64,000 bases of DNA. Origin: Lepas anatifera. Lineage: Eukaryota; Arthropoda; Thecostraca; Lepadidae. The first letter of the stretch is position 1. Every line of letters begins with the position of its first letter. The translations under genes were made by a program, and so were the position numbers. The notes under the pieces were generated by a model. It did not search any database. It saw only the letters and a list, made by a program, of their open reading frames with translations, and was not told where the DNA came from. This document shows positions 54,020 through 64,000 of the stretch, piece by piece. The stretch lies in assembly GCA_034440635.1 (NCBI GenBank), contig JAOTON010000337.1, positions 993,501 to 1,057,500 on the forward strand, given 5' to 3'.

Positions 54020-57000
54020 AGTGATCCGCCGCTTCGGTCTCTCGCCTGCGGCCCTCATGCCAGTCTGTCCGGCTCACGGAAATCGGAGCAGCCTATGCGC
54101 CGCAGAAGGCGGTGCCGCTGACCCGTAATGGTGGCGGCAAATAGAAACTTCCGCTCTGTACATCTTGTGGGAGCATTGCGTGAATGGGACTAGCAACTAA
54201 ATATAAATTATTCCGGGTAAAGAGAACGAGCAAATATTCATGAGAAACAACAAAGTGGTCTCAATGGCATCCGGCCGTAGTCTTCATACGCCTGGAATTG
54301 GACACCAGGACTTCATCGACCTGGACAAGTTTGTTTATATATATATAAAGTCAGCCGACTGATCTGCACCGTCTACGATGCAACTGCTCATTATCCAACG
54401 CTGCAGAAGACTGGAAAGTTAGTGATACAAAGTTATATGAATTAGAGCCATGGGCATATGAACTGGGGATGGCAGAACTAGTCTGACACTGGTTCCATCA
54501 AATACTTTACAATAGGCAACTAACCATACACATAATTTTTCCCACAAAATGCCACCATCCATACACATACTTTCTCCACAAGGAAGCAACTATCAGCAGT
54601 TTCAGACATACTTACCACATATTTCTGCCAGGGAGAAGGATAGTGTGAATCCTCTCAGGTCTTGCACCGGATCCATACTTGAACCTATTCAATGAAAGCC
54701 TGCAACAGAGAACAATAAGATCACAAAACTGTGTTTATCTACGTCCCATCTGTATGGGCCACCCACAATACATAAATAAGGGTATCGCCACGCCCCGTGG
54801 GTGGCGCCGTACGCGCGGATACTGTCTACACCACCGCCGCAACACAGCTGCACCATTTTCACCGCTATTGTTCCACCGGCTGCGGAGTCGCACTGTGCCT
54901 GCGCGTGTTCATCCACTCACCCCCCCCGTCCCGTCGAGCGTGAGCGTACGATTATAAAAACCCTACCACTGACTGCTTCCTTGTGTCTTCTGCAGTCGGC
55001 CAAGAATATTTAGTATATACGAGTGTCGGTGTTCTGGCCTTTCTCGGCGTCTCACAGTGTTGTGTAATGTTAATGATGGTGTCAATTTCTATGGACTGTC
55101 TTGATTCTTCCCTGGACTTGTCTTGAGGATGATCTCCAAAATCGTGTGGTGGCCTCTATGAGTGGAATAATAAATGGCAGGGAAGAACACCTGAACATAT
55201 CTAACGAAACGGGTGTACAGGTCGGGTGCCATTAAGTGTCATTAATACGCGCAGTGGAGAAGTTCTAAAGTGCCCCCACCTATTTTTCCAAGGTGGCCAA
55301 AGAACCGTTCGCCATCGGAAAACACTACTTGGCCACATTTGGTAAATTCATGAGTTTGAGAATAGGTCAATAATTGTTTTTACATATAGGCTTTCAAAGT
55401 CAGATCTTTATTTTGAGACCGTCGCAATCGCGTGGGCACACCAGTTCGCCTGCACTGGAGACCGAGTGATGACGCAATAATGTCACAATCAGGTTATATG
55501 TCAAGGTGAGCCCACATGAACGTCAAAGTCAAGCTTGAAGGTCACAGGTCAAGGTCATAAACATCAGCATTCCGGCCAGATGGCATTATTCAGTATGATA
55601 TATGGGACTGCGTGTTTTCATGATCTCACCATAGTTGATGGCTTCTCACAACATAGTTAAAACAAATTCATAGTTAAGGCTTCTCAATGTCAAGGTCAAA
55701 TGTCTTTTTCAAGTTTAAACCCTCATTTCCCACCAAAAAGCTGCTATAGTGCCAGTTATATTCTATACTATTGGGAATATGGCATATTGTAACATCATAA
55801 GTCAATGTTCTTGAATAACTGTGACCTCAAAATGTCAAAGAACATTGTTTGGAACCTTCCCTCTAAGACCTTAGTCCATTTTTGGTGTATTCCCGGATGT
55901 TTCCGCATAATCATGGCATTTGCCAATAGGTCTCAATATGACATTTGCCAATAGGCACTTTGGATCTAGTAGGAATATATTAAAAATACTTTTGCTGCTG
56001 CCACTCGTAACATCTTAAAAGTTAAAGTCATAAAAAAGATTACATGTACCATGGCACTCCATACCTGCTCTTCCCAATCATTTTGGAAAACCAGAGGGAG
56101 ATGTTCAAACAGTCACCATTGACCAGGTTCAGGACTGGCCACTGGAAAGTTTGAGCTGAGAAAAATTGATTAGAAATAATATGAGTGAACTTGTCTTATC
56201 TTAGAATAGAACATACATATCTTAATAACTTATCAGTTATTTGGGCCAGAAGGGACAACAACCTATAGGTCACTTATAATACAATATATAACCTAACAAA
56301 TTTTGATGGAGTTGAACAATGGTCTCAGCCCCTGAGAGATAGGTTTGTTCCAGCCTGGTAAAAATTATCCCAGCTGTATGTTAGTAATGTTATGTCTCAA
56401 AGAGCAGAAACCTTTGTGGACAAATAAGTGTTCCATGCAGTGACAACAACACATCAAATTCAATAATTTGAGGGTGTGATGCTGAAGTTAACATATTCCA
56501 TCTGAGATTCTAATGTGTCACAAAAGAAAATTACAAGATAGGTACTTCTACCTCTGTTAATGATTCATTGGTAGCATTTCCAGCATACCTTGTAAAGTAG
56601 GTAGGTAGGTACTTCAGCTTTAACAATTAGAAAAATCTGAGCCCAAGAAATTGTTGCCTCTTTCAGCCACTGCAAGCCAGTTTGTACAAATAAGCACCAG
56701 CTGGCAGGGATAAACCCCTTTCACCATTAAGTCCACACCTGCACTCAAAAAGCACATTTTTATAACCTTCTGCAGCAGGTGAACAAATCAATGAGATTAA
56801 CTGAGTTCAGTGTTTAAAAATAGCTAGGTGTGTTCCCAATGATGACCCAATGACCCATAATTGGAAAAGCTCATTCCAAAATTGGAAACACATGTTCCCA
56901 AAACTAGGAACTCTTGTGTCCATTTTTGTTCATAAATACTCCAGGGCACCAAAATATAGCATGGGAAGTTTTCTGCCTGATTGATTCATACTTACATATA

Positions 57001-58059
57001 TCAATTTGGGGGATTCTACTTTATATTAACATGTACCAGTCTGCAAAGTATGGCATTTTCTACAAGATCTCATTAGTGTGAGTACCCTTGGAGACAGGAG
57101 CAAGTAGTGCAAATTTTATCAACCTGGTGCAAATTTGTGAGACTGGTGCAAGGAACGTGACACTGAAAACCAAACAAATAATAACTGAATGGTTATAAAG
57201 ACACAGGAGGGGACCTTAGAAAGAGTCCTTAACTAACTAACTAATAAGAGAAACAGTATTGCATTGTGTGGGTAGGAATGGGCACATTTTTTCCCTGGTA
57301 ATATGACAGATTAGTGTGAATTTTTTTAGGCTGGTGATGCGAGAATTTTAGATGGCTGGTGCGACTTGTCTGGCCTGCTGCCATACTTTGCAGACTGGAA
57401 CATATACAGCTTTGAAATCTACCTTAAATATTCATGCAAAGTGATTAGACTATCCCAATAGAAGATGGCATTGACTGAGTTTCCATGGCCAAAATACAAT
57501 CCGAATCAGACCACAGATTCGGATACACCATGAAGTTAGCAAATCAGTCAAGTGCTAGTTTCTCAGCACTACAGCACAAACAATGCTATAGTGCCGGAAA
57601 ATAGCACTTGATGGAATTGAGGCCTCCACTGTGTAACCTGATCAGCAGTCCAGTCTGGATTGCCTCCTTTTGCATGGAAACTGGATCATTGAAGACTGAC
57701 TTTATACCTTGAGTTGGACTGACCTTTACCACTGACTGACCTCAATAACTTGAGTTGGATTCTTTGATAGTTTATTAACATAATGCAAAATACCAGTAAG
57801 AAACGAGAATCATCGGAAAAATACATTTAAGTATTATTTACAAAAAAACCAATACTTACAGACATGTGGATCATGGGTGCAAATTGAAATGCCTGAGAAA
57901 ACTTGTTGGTTTTGTGCTCATGGCTATGCCATTGCCACGACCGTCCATTTGCAAGCTAAAACATCTTGCAACCCATTACTTGAAATAACTCTCATTGCCT
58001 CAACAGACTAACGTAGCTTGCCCTCACACAAAATTCTAAAATTTCTCCCACACACTCCT
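54020..58059. other. long AT-rich region, no exon recognised
   Basis: 55,480-55,700 and 55,800-56,040 contain scattered TCAAGGTCA and GTCAAAG motifs but no defined element. A small GTAG run is at about 56,594-56,610. SINE-like text (AGTCCTTAACTAACTAAC) ends near 57,245. No coding is seen. Confidence 0.5.
54953..54990 (+). promoter_or_regulatory. candidate TATA promoter
   Basis: TATAAAAA at 54953-54960 follows a GC-rich block and is followed about 30 bases on by CTTCCTTGTGTCTTCTGCAG, which could hold a start site. No gene is recognised downstream. Confidence 0.25.
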
Positions 58060-58122
58060 TTAGAGGCGCGCAAAGGTGCTATGCACAGAACGCCTAATAA
58101 AAAGCCATTGATTGATTGATTG
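58060..58122 (+). mobile_element. SINE 3' tail, same family as 42365-42427
   Basis: TTTAGAGGCGCGCAAAGGTG and GCACAGAACGCC match the 42365 insertion. The tail here is (ATTG)n. No promoter head or duplication was identified. Confidence 0.7.
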
Positions 58123-58248
58123 TTGGTTTTGTACACTGAAGAGGTAATTCAAATGAGGCAATTTTTACATTGTTTTGCACTGCTAGGCACCAAATAATCC
58201 TTTACTTTTACTGTTCTTATTTCAAGCAGGGTGATTTCGTCCAGTGAA

Positions 58249-59085
58249 TTAACACGCGCATTGACGGGGCGGGTACCGCCCCTCGGGTTTTTCGGAGACA
58301 GTAGAAAAACCGGCGCGTAGCGCCGCCATACTTGGTGTACCTTTTCCCTCATCATTTTTACAACTTCTGTGAAAATTTTAAGGTTAGGTCATCTCAGGTC
58401 AGGTCACCAGTACAGGTCAAGTGACCCGACCTCAAAAAAAGTTTAAGATAGCAAAAGTCGGAGCAGGGTAAACTTATCCGATTGAAACTCACATCACATA
58501 ATGGCCCCACCGAGTTCTCTAAAACATGTTCCGGTATTTTTGATATCGATGACCTAAGGTCAGGTACAAGGCATGGCCTCTCCATTGGAAATACATGGGA
58601 AAAATGGTTTTTACGGAATAACTCAGTAACAGATGGTGATAGAGCATTTATTTTAGCTGCATTAGACTCGCCTGGGCTTTGCGGTTCTAATGATATGCAT
58701 TTTATATAATTTGACCCTGACCTGACCTCAGGTCAGGTCAAATCCTTGATTTGACCTAGCAAGGTCAAATTATATATCATTCGATTCGGCTTGCTAAGAG
58801 AATTCATATAGTTCAAGTCGTTTTGCTCTATCTTTACTTGTTCAGATTTCATGGCCGAAAAACTGAATTTACATGTTATCCCTATGACGGGCATGTTTTG
58901 ACCTCTCGTGACCTTAAATGTGACCTGACAAAAAAATGGTTCAAATGTTTTCGATGGAGAAGTGGATGGGCAGCCCAACACCGTTTACCGTTTTTCGCTA
59001 CCTACCGTGGTTCTTGAGATCTTAGGGGCGGGTACCCGCCCCGTCAATGCGAAGGTGGCTCAGACCCCGTCAATGCGCGTGTTAA
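58249..59085. mobile_element. TTAA-flanked MITE, family 1, copy 3
   Basis: TTAA at 58249-58252 and 59082-59085 with CACGCGCATTGACGGGG termini, in the same orientation as 3785-4631. The interior is nearly identical to the copy at 18683-19531 in reverse, including the AGGTCA palindrome near 58,720-58,770. Confidence 0.9.
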
Positions 59086-60161
59086 GCAAGAGCAGTGTGA
59101 TAATTCCTACAATATGGCCATAATTCACAACTAAATAAACATAAATCATCAATGAACCCCTTTTATACACAAAGGACTGAGCTATTATTGTAAATAAGCC
59201 AATTATTGCAGCAGATACTCTTTAGTTCATTGCAGGCCCCAGAACACACAGCAATGTAGGAAATAGCATCACAGCATGGAGGTGACACCAGATAAATTTC
59301 CATTTTTAAAAGGTGCTTCCATCTTTGTAACAATTCTTTTTCCATTGAGTATAGGGAAGGGGGGGAACATAGCTATTAATGGAAACTGACCAGCTTCCCC
59401 TACTGCAATAGGTAGATACCTAGGTATGTGACACACCGACCTGTAGCTTTTATGTATCGTTTAAGACTTCTTGAGACAAGTCTTGTTATAGGCACCTGAG
59501 CTGAAATAAAAATCGGCCCTTTTAACAAGACAAAAATTGAAAAACACCCATGTGTCCCTTACCTTGCTCCGACAGCAGCTCCAACCACAACCCCGCATGG
59601 ACGACGACGCACTCACAGATAACAGCAGTAGCAGAGTAGCAGAAGGAATCTGAGCCAGCCCCCTCCAAAGTTTTCTACTACAATTCTACTACTGGGCGTA
59701 CAAACTGATCACCGTCATTGACTTTGCATGTAAAATTGCCTATTTTTGGCGGGCTCTCAGCGGTAAACCAACAAGGGCTCCCTCACAAAAATGGTATCAT
59801 CAGAACAATCGTTCTGTCCAATTTCCATTTCTGGGGTCCGATAAGCGGAGCCCATGGAAAATTTTGAGGAATGCTGCAAAAACTGGAGCAATGTTTGCCG
59901 GTCTCCCACAAAGCTTGGGTTCGAATCCAGGTCGAAGCCAAAGTTTTTCGCCGAATGCGATCTGCAAGTTCGCCACGATTATTGCAGGCCCTCGCTTTTC
60001 TTCTGAAATGGAAGTGTTAGACGAGCACAGATAGGACAAGTAAGGATGTAAGGACGAGTCAGGATAATGGTTATATGCCTACGAATGTTTTACAAGTTCC
60101 GCATACTAAGTTCCGCATATTCTGGTTATCGGAAAGCGGCCGCGCTCCTTTCATTTCACAT
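59086..60161. other. unannotated DNA with a tRNA-like B box
   Basis: A perfect B box GGTTCGAATCC lies at 59918-59928. No convincing A box is placed upstream, so a decayed SINE head is possible but unproven. No gene is recognised. Confidence 0.4.
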
Positions 60162-60409
60162 ACGTGGATCCAGGGGGAAAAGGGAGGCATGTGGCACCCA
60201 TCAACCCTCGGCGTCCCCTCAAATGGTCACGGCGCCCTCTTGAAAAGTCGATGGCGCCCCATGAAATGTCACTCCCCCCCACCCCCCCAAGATGCGAAAA
60301 TCGGCGCCCACCGATAGGATTTTGCGCCCACCTGATAGGTTTTGACGGTCAAAAGTGGCGCCCACCGGAAGGTATCCCCCCCCGATTGGAAATCCTTGAT
60401 CCGCCTATG
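60162..60409. mobile_element. probable hAT-like non-autonomous element
   Basis: Termini CATACGTGGATCCAGGGGG and GATCCGCCTATG are an imperfect inverted repeat in the CATA...TATG style of 6412-6639. The flanking octamers do not match well, so insertion is not proven. Internal blocks (AAATGGTC, GGCGCC) recall the inverted repeat at 293-1060. Confidence 0.5.
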
Positions 60410-62475
60410 GGATATCATATAAATATTAAAACAGAACAATAACAGCAATACTCAATAACTATGTTGAGTTCGAGAGGGAGGCCATATTACCGACTTTTCA
60501 AATAGTTCGCTCAGAGCCTGCTCATGCCCCCCTCCCCCTGGGTGTCCAAATTGTACAATCGAGAGGTTAGATTATAAAACAACCCATAGAAAACACCCCA
60601 AATAGCTAATTATATTGGCGTTTATTAGCCAGGGGACCACGTCCTGTCTGGATTATCCCCAGAACTGAAATATGAGTTGGCGTGGGCAAAGCTGAATGTG
60701 TGCACATATTCTTACTTTCTATCCAAGACAATTGAATAAGACAAATTTGCCGAGTTTATCAAGAAGTTTTCATGACAGGAATGCTGATTTTGATCTCATA
60801 TGATGGTTGTTTAATCATCAAAATTTATCAAATGAACTCCTCTATGAAATTTGCCACTCCCATTAACTAATTGCAGACAATACAATAGGAAATACCTTAA
60901 GGAAGGCAATACAAACATGAATGTGGCGCTACTTATTGCCAGAGAGAAAAAGATAAAGGTACAACCGAAAGTAATCTATTTTGATCCACTTTTTAACAAA
61001 TTACCAACCGAAATTTAAACCAATGTTCATAAAAGAAAAACTGAAATGTTAACTTCAGAATATTAAACAAGCATTAAACTCAGCAGTCAAGGCCTCAGAT
61101 AACAATATATGGAGGTGGATGCAAGGGGTTGGGGCTAGGAGACTTAAGTCCTCCCCCAATATGTTGGAGCATCTATACAAAATACATAGATGGAGGTTGT
61201 TTCCATGGTGATCTGTGGTGTTTGAGAATGTAAATATGTGTCTATACCTACATGATTATTTACCTGAAATGTATTCTCCATACTAGAAGTTTTAAAAAGA
61301 GTCAGCAACACAAAAATGCAAGAAATAATTATTTTAACTGCAATAAAGTGAAGAAAGAGAAAAAGTAAAACTAAGTGCCTAACAGTACGAGAAAGAGAAA
61401 GTTAAGACTCAGGATGAATTGAGCTCGTCAAAGAATGGAACCAACAAACCACAAGCACCTCCAAAATTAACTTGATAATTGTAGGTAAGGTAAGGTAAAT
61501 GACATAAAAAATTAGCAATCACAGCACCCAACATAATTTTTGTACCCTAGACAGCAATTACCTAAAATAAAATTGGAATGTGCCAGCAAAATGAAACTTA
61601 AATAAATATCAGAGCATCTTTTGACAAAATACCGAACTAACTGCAATATACCAAAATACCAAACTACTGCGCCTTGCCAGACTGGTCTGGTGCGCCTTGC
61701 CAGATCACTGCTTGTACTGATTGACCTTCTCCGCAGCCCTTAGCTAAGCAACATACTGGCGACCAGCATTGAGGCTGTTCGGCCTCACCATGGTAAAGCT
61801 GAAAGCGATGTCTTCTTGAGGCTTGGATGGACAGCAGGAGACTTATCTTCCAGCACTGCCATGAAGTCATTCACCAGGCTTTAATTTCAATTTCACTTCA
61901 ACAGTGAGGGTCTGAAGTACCTTTTGAGCTTTGTTCTAAATTGTTCTAAATATCAGAATATTTTAAACCCTCATTTTTAGATTGTTTTGTGGCAAGCTTA
62001 AATATAAATGGGTAGATATTGGCAATACCCTCCATTATTATGTTATGCTACGACCCAACCACAGCCAGATACTGCCCGTAAAAAGGCGCCTGCATTAGCA
62101 GTCTGATTCCACTGACTATAAGAAATACTAGTGCAAAATGACCACAAGAAATTGGTTCCGTATCTTTTCTTTTGTCCTACAAACAAGGAAAGACAAGAAA
62201 TAACTCTTGCCTTCTCTTAAAGCACCTACAAACTAAAACAAACTCTTACCTTATTAACAAACAAAAAACAAATAAACACACTAGACAAACTGAAGTGACT
62301 TCGCCGCAGAAATACAGACGTCTTCAATTACAGCCAACAGCACTACTAGCACATTTTGGTTGGTACTATTTATGGCATTGTTCCAATTGATTTCGCAGAA
62401 AATGGCTTTCAAAACTAATTGTTTACCTCCCAGAAACAGCTTGAAGATCCCCTACACCCTACGGTGGAAAAACAG
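60410..62475. other. AT-rich DNA, no gene recognised
   Basis: Around 61,110-61,180 a fragment GGTGGATGCAAGGGGTTGGG resembles the hAT-like family of 5002-5423. GCGCCTTGCCAGA is directly repeated at about 61,669 and 61,691. Nothing else was recognised. Confidence 0.5.
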
Positions 62476-62590
62476 ATCGTGGGGGAAATATTACCCACAA
62501 TACATCTTGGTCCACCGCTATCAGGGGAAATATTACCCACAATGCATCTGGGTCTACTGCGATCAGGGAAAATATTACCCACAATGCCTC
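62476..62590. repeat. three tandem copies of a 42-bp unit
   Basis: GGGAAATATTACCCACAATG-type cores occur three times at about 42-base spacing. Open frames across it are read in two phases with similar content, so it is not coding. Confidence 0.85.
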
Positions 62591-63051
62591 ACAACTTTGG
62601 AGTACCCGTCCTTTACTACCCTGATCTGAGCGAAAACGTTGTTTGATTTGTTTTCTTTATTTTAGATTTACACGCAGCTGTGCCAGTTTTGGTAGTATCT
62701 CTGAGTCACCACGTACTACATTACGTAATGCACCACAAACATGTACTCCATGGAGGAAGCTCTTATGTAAGAAAAAATTATATAAGATTTTGCTGTGTGT
62801 AACAAACAAACAAATAAATAATAAATTAGAATTGGTATCATAGGCACGCAACAAAAAAAAACATTTTTTCAGGTCGTTCAAAAGTCTAATGTCTGCGAGT
62901 TTAGTAATGAAAAACGTTTCAAAACTCTCCAGAAAACCTCATAAAAACCTTCGTCTATGTAGGGATCTCGAAATTATCCTCTGCGACAGGCGAAGAGACA
63001 CCATTACTACTGACGGCGGAACTGGGGGGGGCATCGGGGCACGGTGCCCCC
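62591..63051. other. unannotated DNA
   Basis: AT-rich. No gene or element was recognised. Confidence 0.4.
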
Positions 63052-63215
63052 TTAACACGCGCATTGACGGGGGCGGGTACCCGCCCCTTGGGTTTTTCGG
63101 AAATAGCAGAAAAACGGTGGCGAATAGCGCCGGCGCACTTGGCATACCTTTTCTCTAATCATTTTTACAACTTCTGTGAACATTTTAAGTTAAGGTCATT
63201 TCAGGTCAGGTCACC
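63052..63215. mobile_element. TTAA-flanked MITE, family 1, truncated left end
   Basis: TTAA-CACGCGCATTGACGGGG begins at 63052 and is colinear with family 1 to GGTCAGGTCACCAG, then stops. Confidence 0.8.
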
Positions 63216-63395
63216 AGCAGGGGCACCACGACATAGTTTTCGCAGGGGGGATGGAAACGGGCTGGTGTTGACCGTGGAGGTGAATTTTGAGGATATTCGG
63301 TACCTGACGACATTAATGACCATTGATTCCAGAATTTTTGGGGGACGTCCCCCTGGTTGGCCAACAGGGGAACGCGTCCCCCCGTCCCCTCCCGC

Positions 63396-63690
63396 CAGGG
63401 GTCGAAAAAGTTGCCATTTTGCCATTCTAAATGGTGACAGATGGAGTTCCACCGGGTGACAAAAGTCACAAGTCGATTTACAAAAATGGCACCTCTAATT
63501 CTCATACACTGCAAAATCTGCAAAATCTCGGATTGACTTATTGGCCCATTTTAACCGTCTTCGCCATAAGCTTTGTTCGACTAACTGTATTTGGTAAATG
63601 CAGTGAATTATTCGAGCCATATTCGATCCTAGGGGTCGAAAAAGTTCAGGCCCTCGCCTATCTCTCAGCATGGGCTGGTGACACGAATGG
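63396..63690. mobile_element. probable hAT-like MITE, copy 3 of the 289-bp family
   Basis: It starts CAGGGGTCGAAAAAGTTGCC and continues with CCATTCTAAATGGTGACAG, as in the copy at 30165-30453 (CATTCTAAACGGTGACAG). The right end is unclear: CTAGGGGTCGAAAAAG at about 63,632 suggests a second element of the same family begins there. No duplication was matched. Confidence 0.6.
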
Positions 63691-64000
63691 TGATAAAGTG
63701 CCATTGTCACCATTGCCCCCAGGCTATGTCACCAGCCGTATTCACTTCTCCCTCCGTGGTCGAACACATCACTGCTATAATCAGCTGAGCGGCTCGGCCT
63801 TCACCGCACTGCGCCAGCCGCCGCATTAGGCGCTGTAAATATGTATTTATAGATTAGGCGCTGTAAAAATATAGAGAGCGGAAAGGCAGGGAAGAGGAAG
63901 AAAAATATCGGTTGCTATCTTTCTTCCGCATGTGGTGGCAAGGTGGTGAGAGTAAGTATAGGTGTTCATCAGTCAGTTTGGTACTTAGTATGATATAGAA

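Noticed and set aside
59918..59928. tRNA B box taken as a tRNA gene
   Set aside because: No matching A box, anticodon arm or acceptor pairing.
1..64000. CRISPR array, prophage or operon structure
   Set aside because: Direct repeats here are minisatellites without unique spacers of constant length. Introns, SINEs and eukaryotic transposons show the DNA is from an animal genome.

Overview
The window is nuclear DNA from an animal, most likely an arthropod, and a crustacean or other aquatic group would fit. The clearest gene is an intron-split cytochrome b561. Most other recognisable sequence is transposable elements: TTAA-flanked MITEs, hAT-like elements with 8-bp target-site duplications, Penelope-like retroelements, LINE fragments and tRNA-derived SINEs. 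The species call is an inference from element types and protein style; no species marker was seen.

Layout. 1-21.5 kb is repeat-dominated: a possible terminal exon near 1.4 kb, then several families of TTAA-flanked elements packed with AGGTCA/TGACCT hexamers. It also holds two small hAT-like elements with exact 8-bp duplications, and two inverted copies (about 9.3-11.6 and 14.4-16.4 kb) of an element with a degenerate, unrecognised protein. A LINE endonuclease fragment lies at 17.2-17.8 kb. 21.5-27.5 kb is a nested structure: a TTAA MITE split by a 5.5-kb hAT-like element whose interior is mostly a GC-rich minisatellite. 27.7-31.5 kb holds two broken Penelope-like copies arranged head to head between TA microsatellites; the right copy is itself interrupted by a 289-bp hAT-like MITE. 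33.5-36.5 kb holds LINE 3' ends, a SINE and a pair of 300-bp inverted arms.

38.7-51.8 kb is the gene-bearing part. A plus-strand gene for a putative secreted cysteine-rich protein runs from 38,742 to 43,047, although one internal reading frame is unresolved. A small minus-strand two-exon gene candidate lies at 43.5-44.1 kb and an orphan minus-strand terminal exon at 46.3 kb. Cytochrome b561 lies on the minus strand at 47,399-51,747, modelled with five exons whose phases agree and whose heme histidines are present.

The most unusual feature is inside the cytochrome b561 gene. The exon 2 splice donor is the first unit of an approximately 1-kb array of a 20-bp repeat, so the exon end and its 5' splice site (CAGGCTAACT/GTGAGT) have been amplified in tandem through the intron.

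51.8-64 kb is mostly AT-rich non-coding DNA with further TTAA elements, a SINE tail and short tandem repeats. No bacterial-type operons, CRISPR arrays or complete tRNA or rRNA genes were seen.
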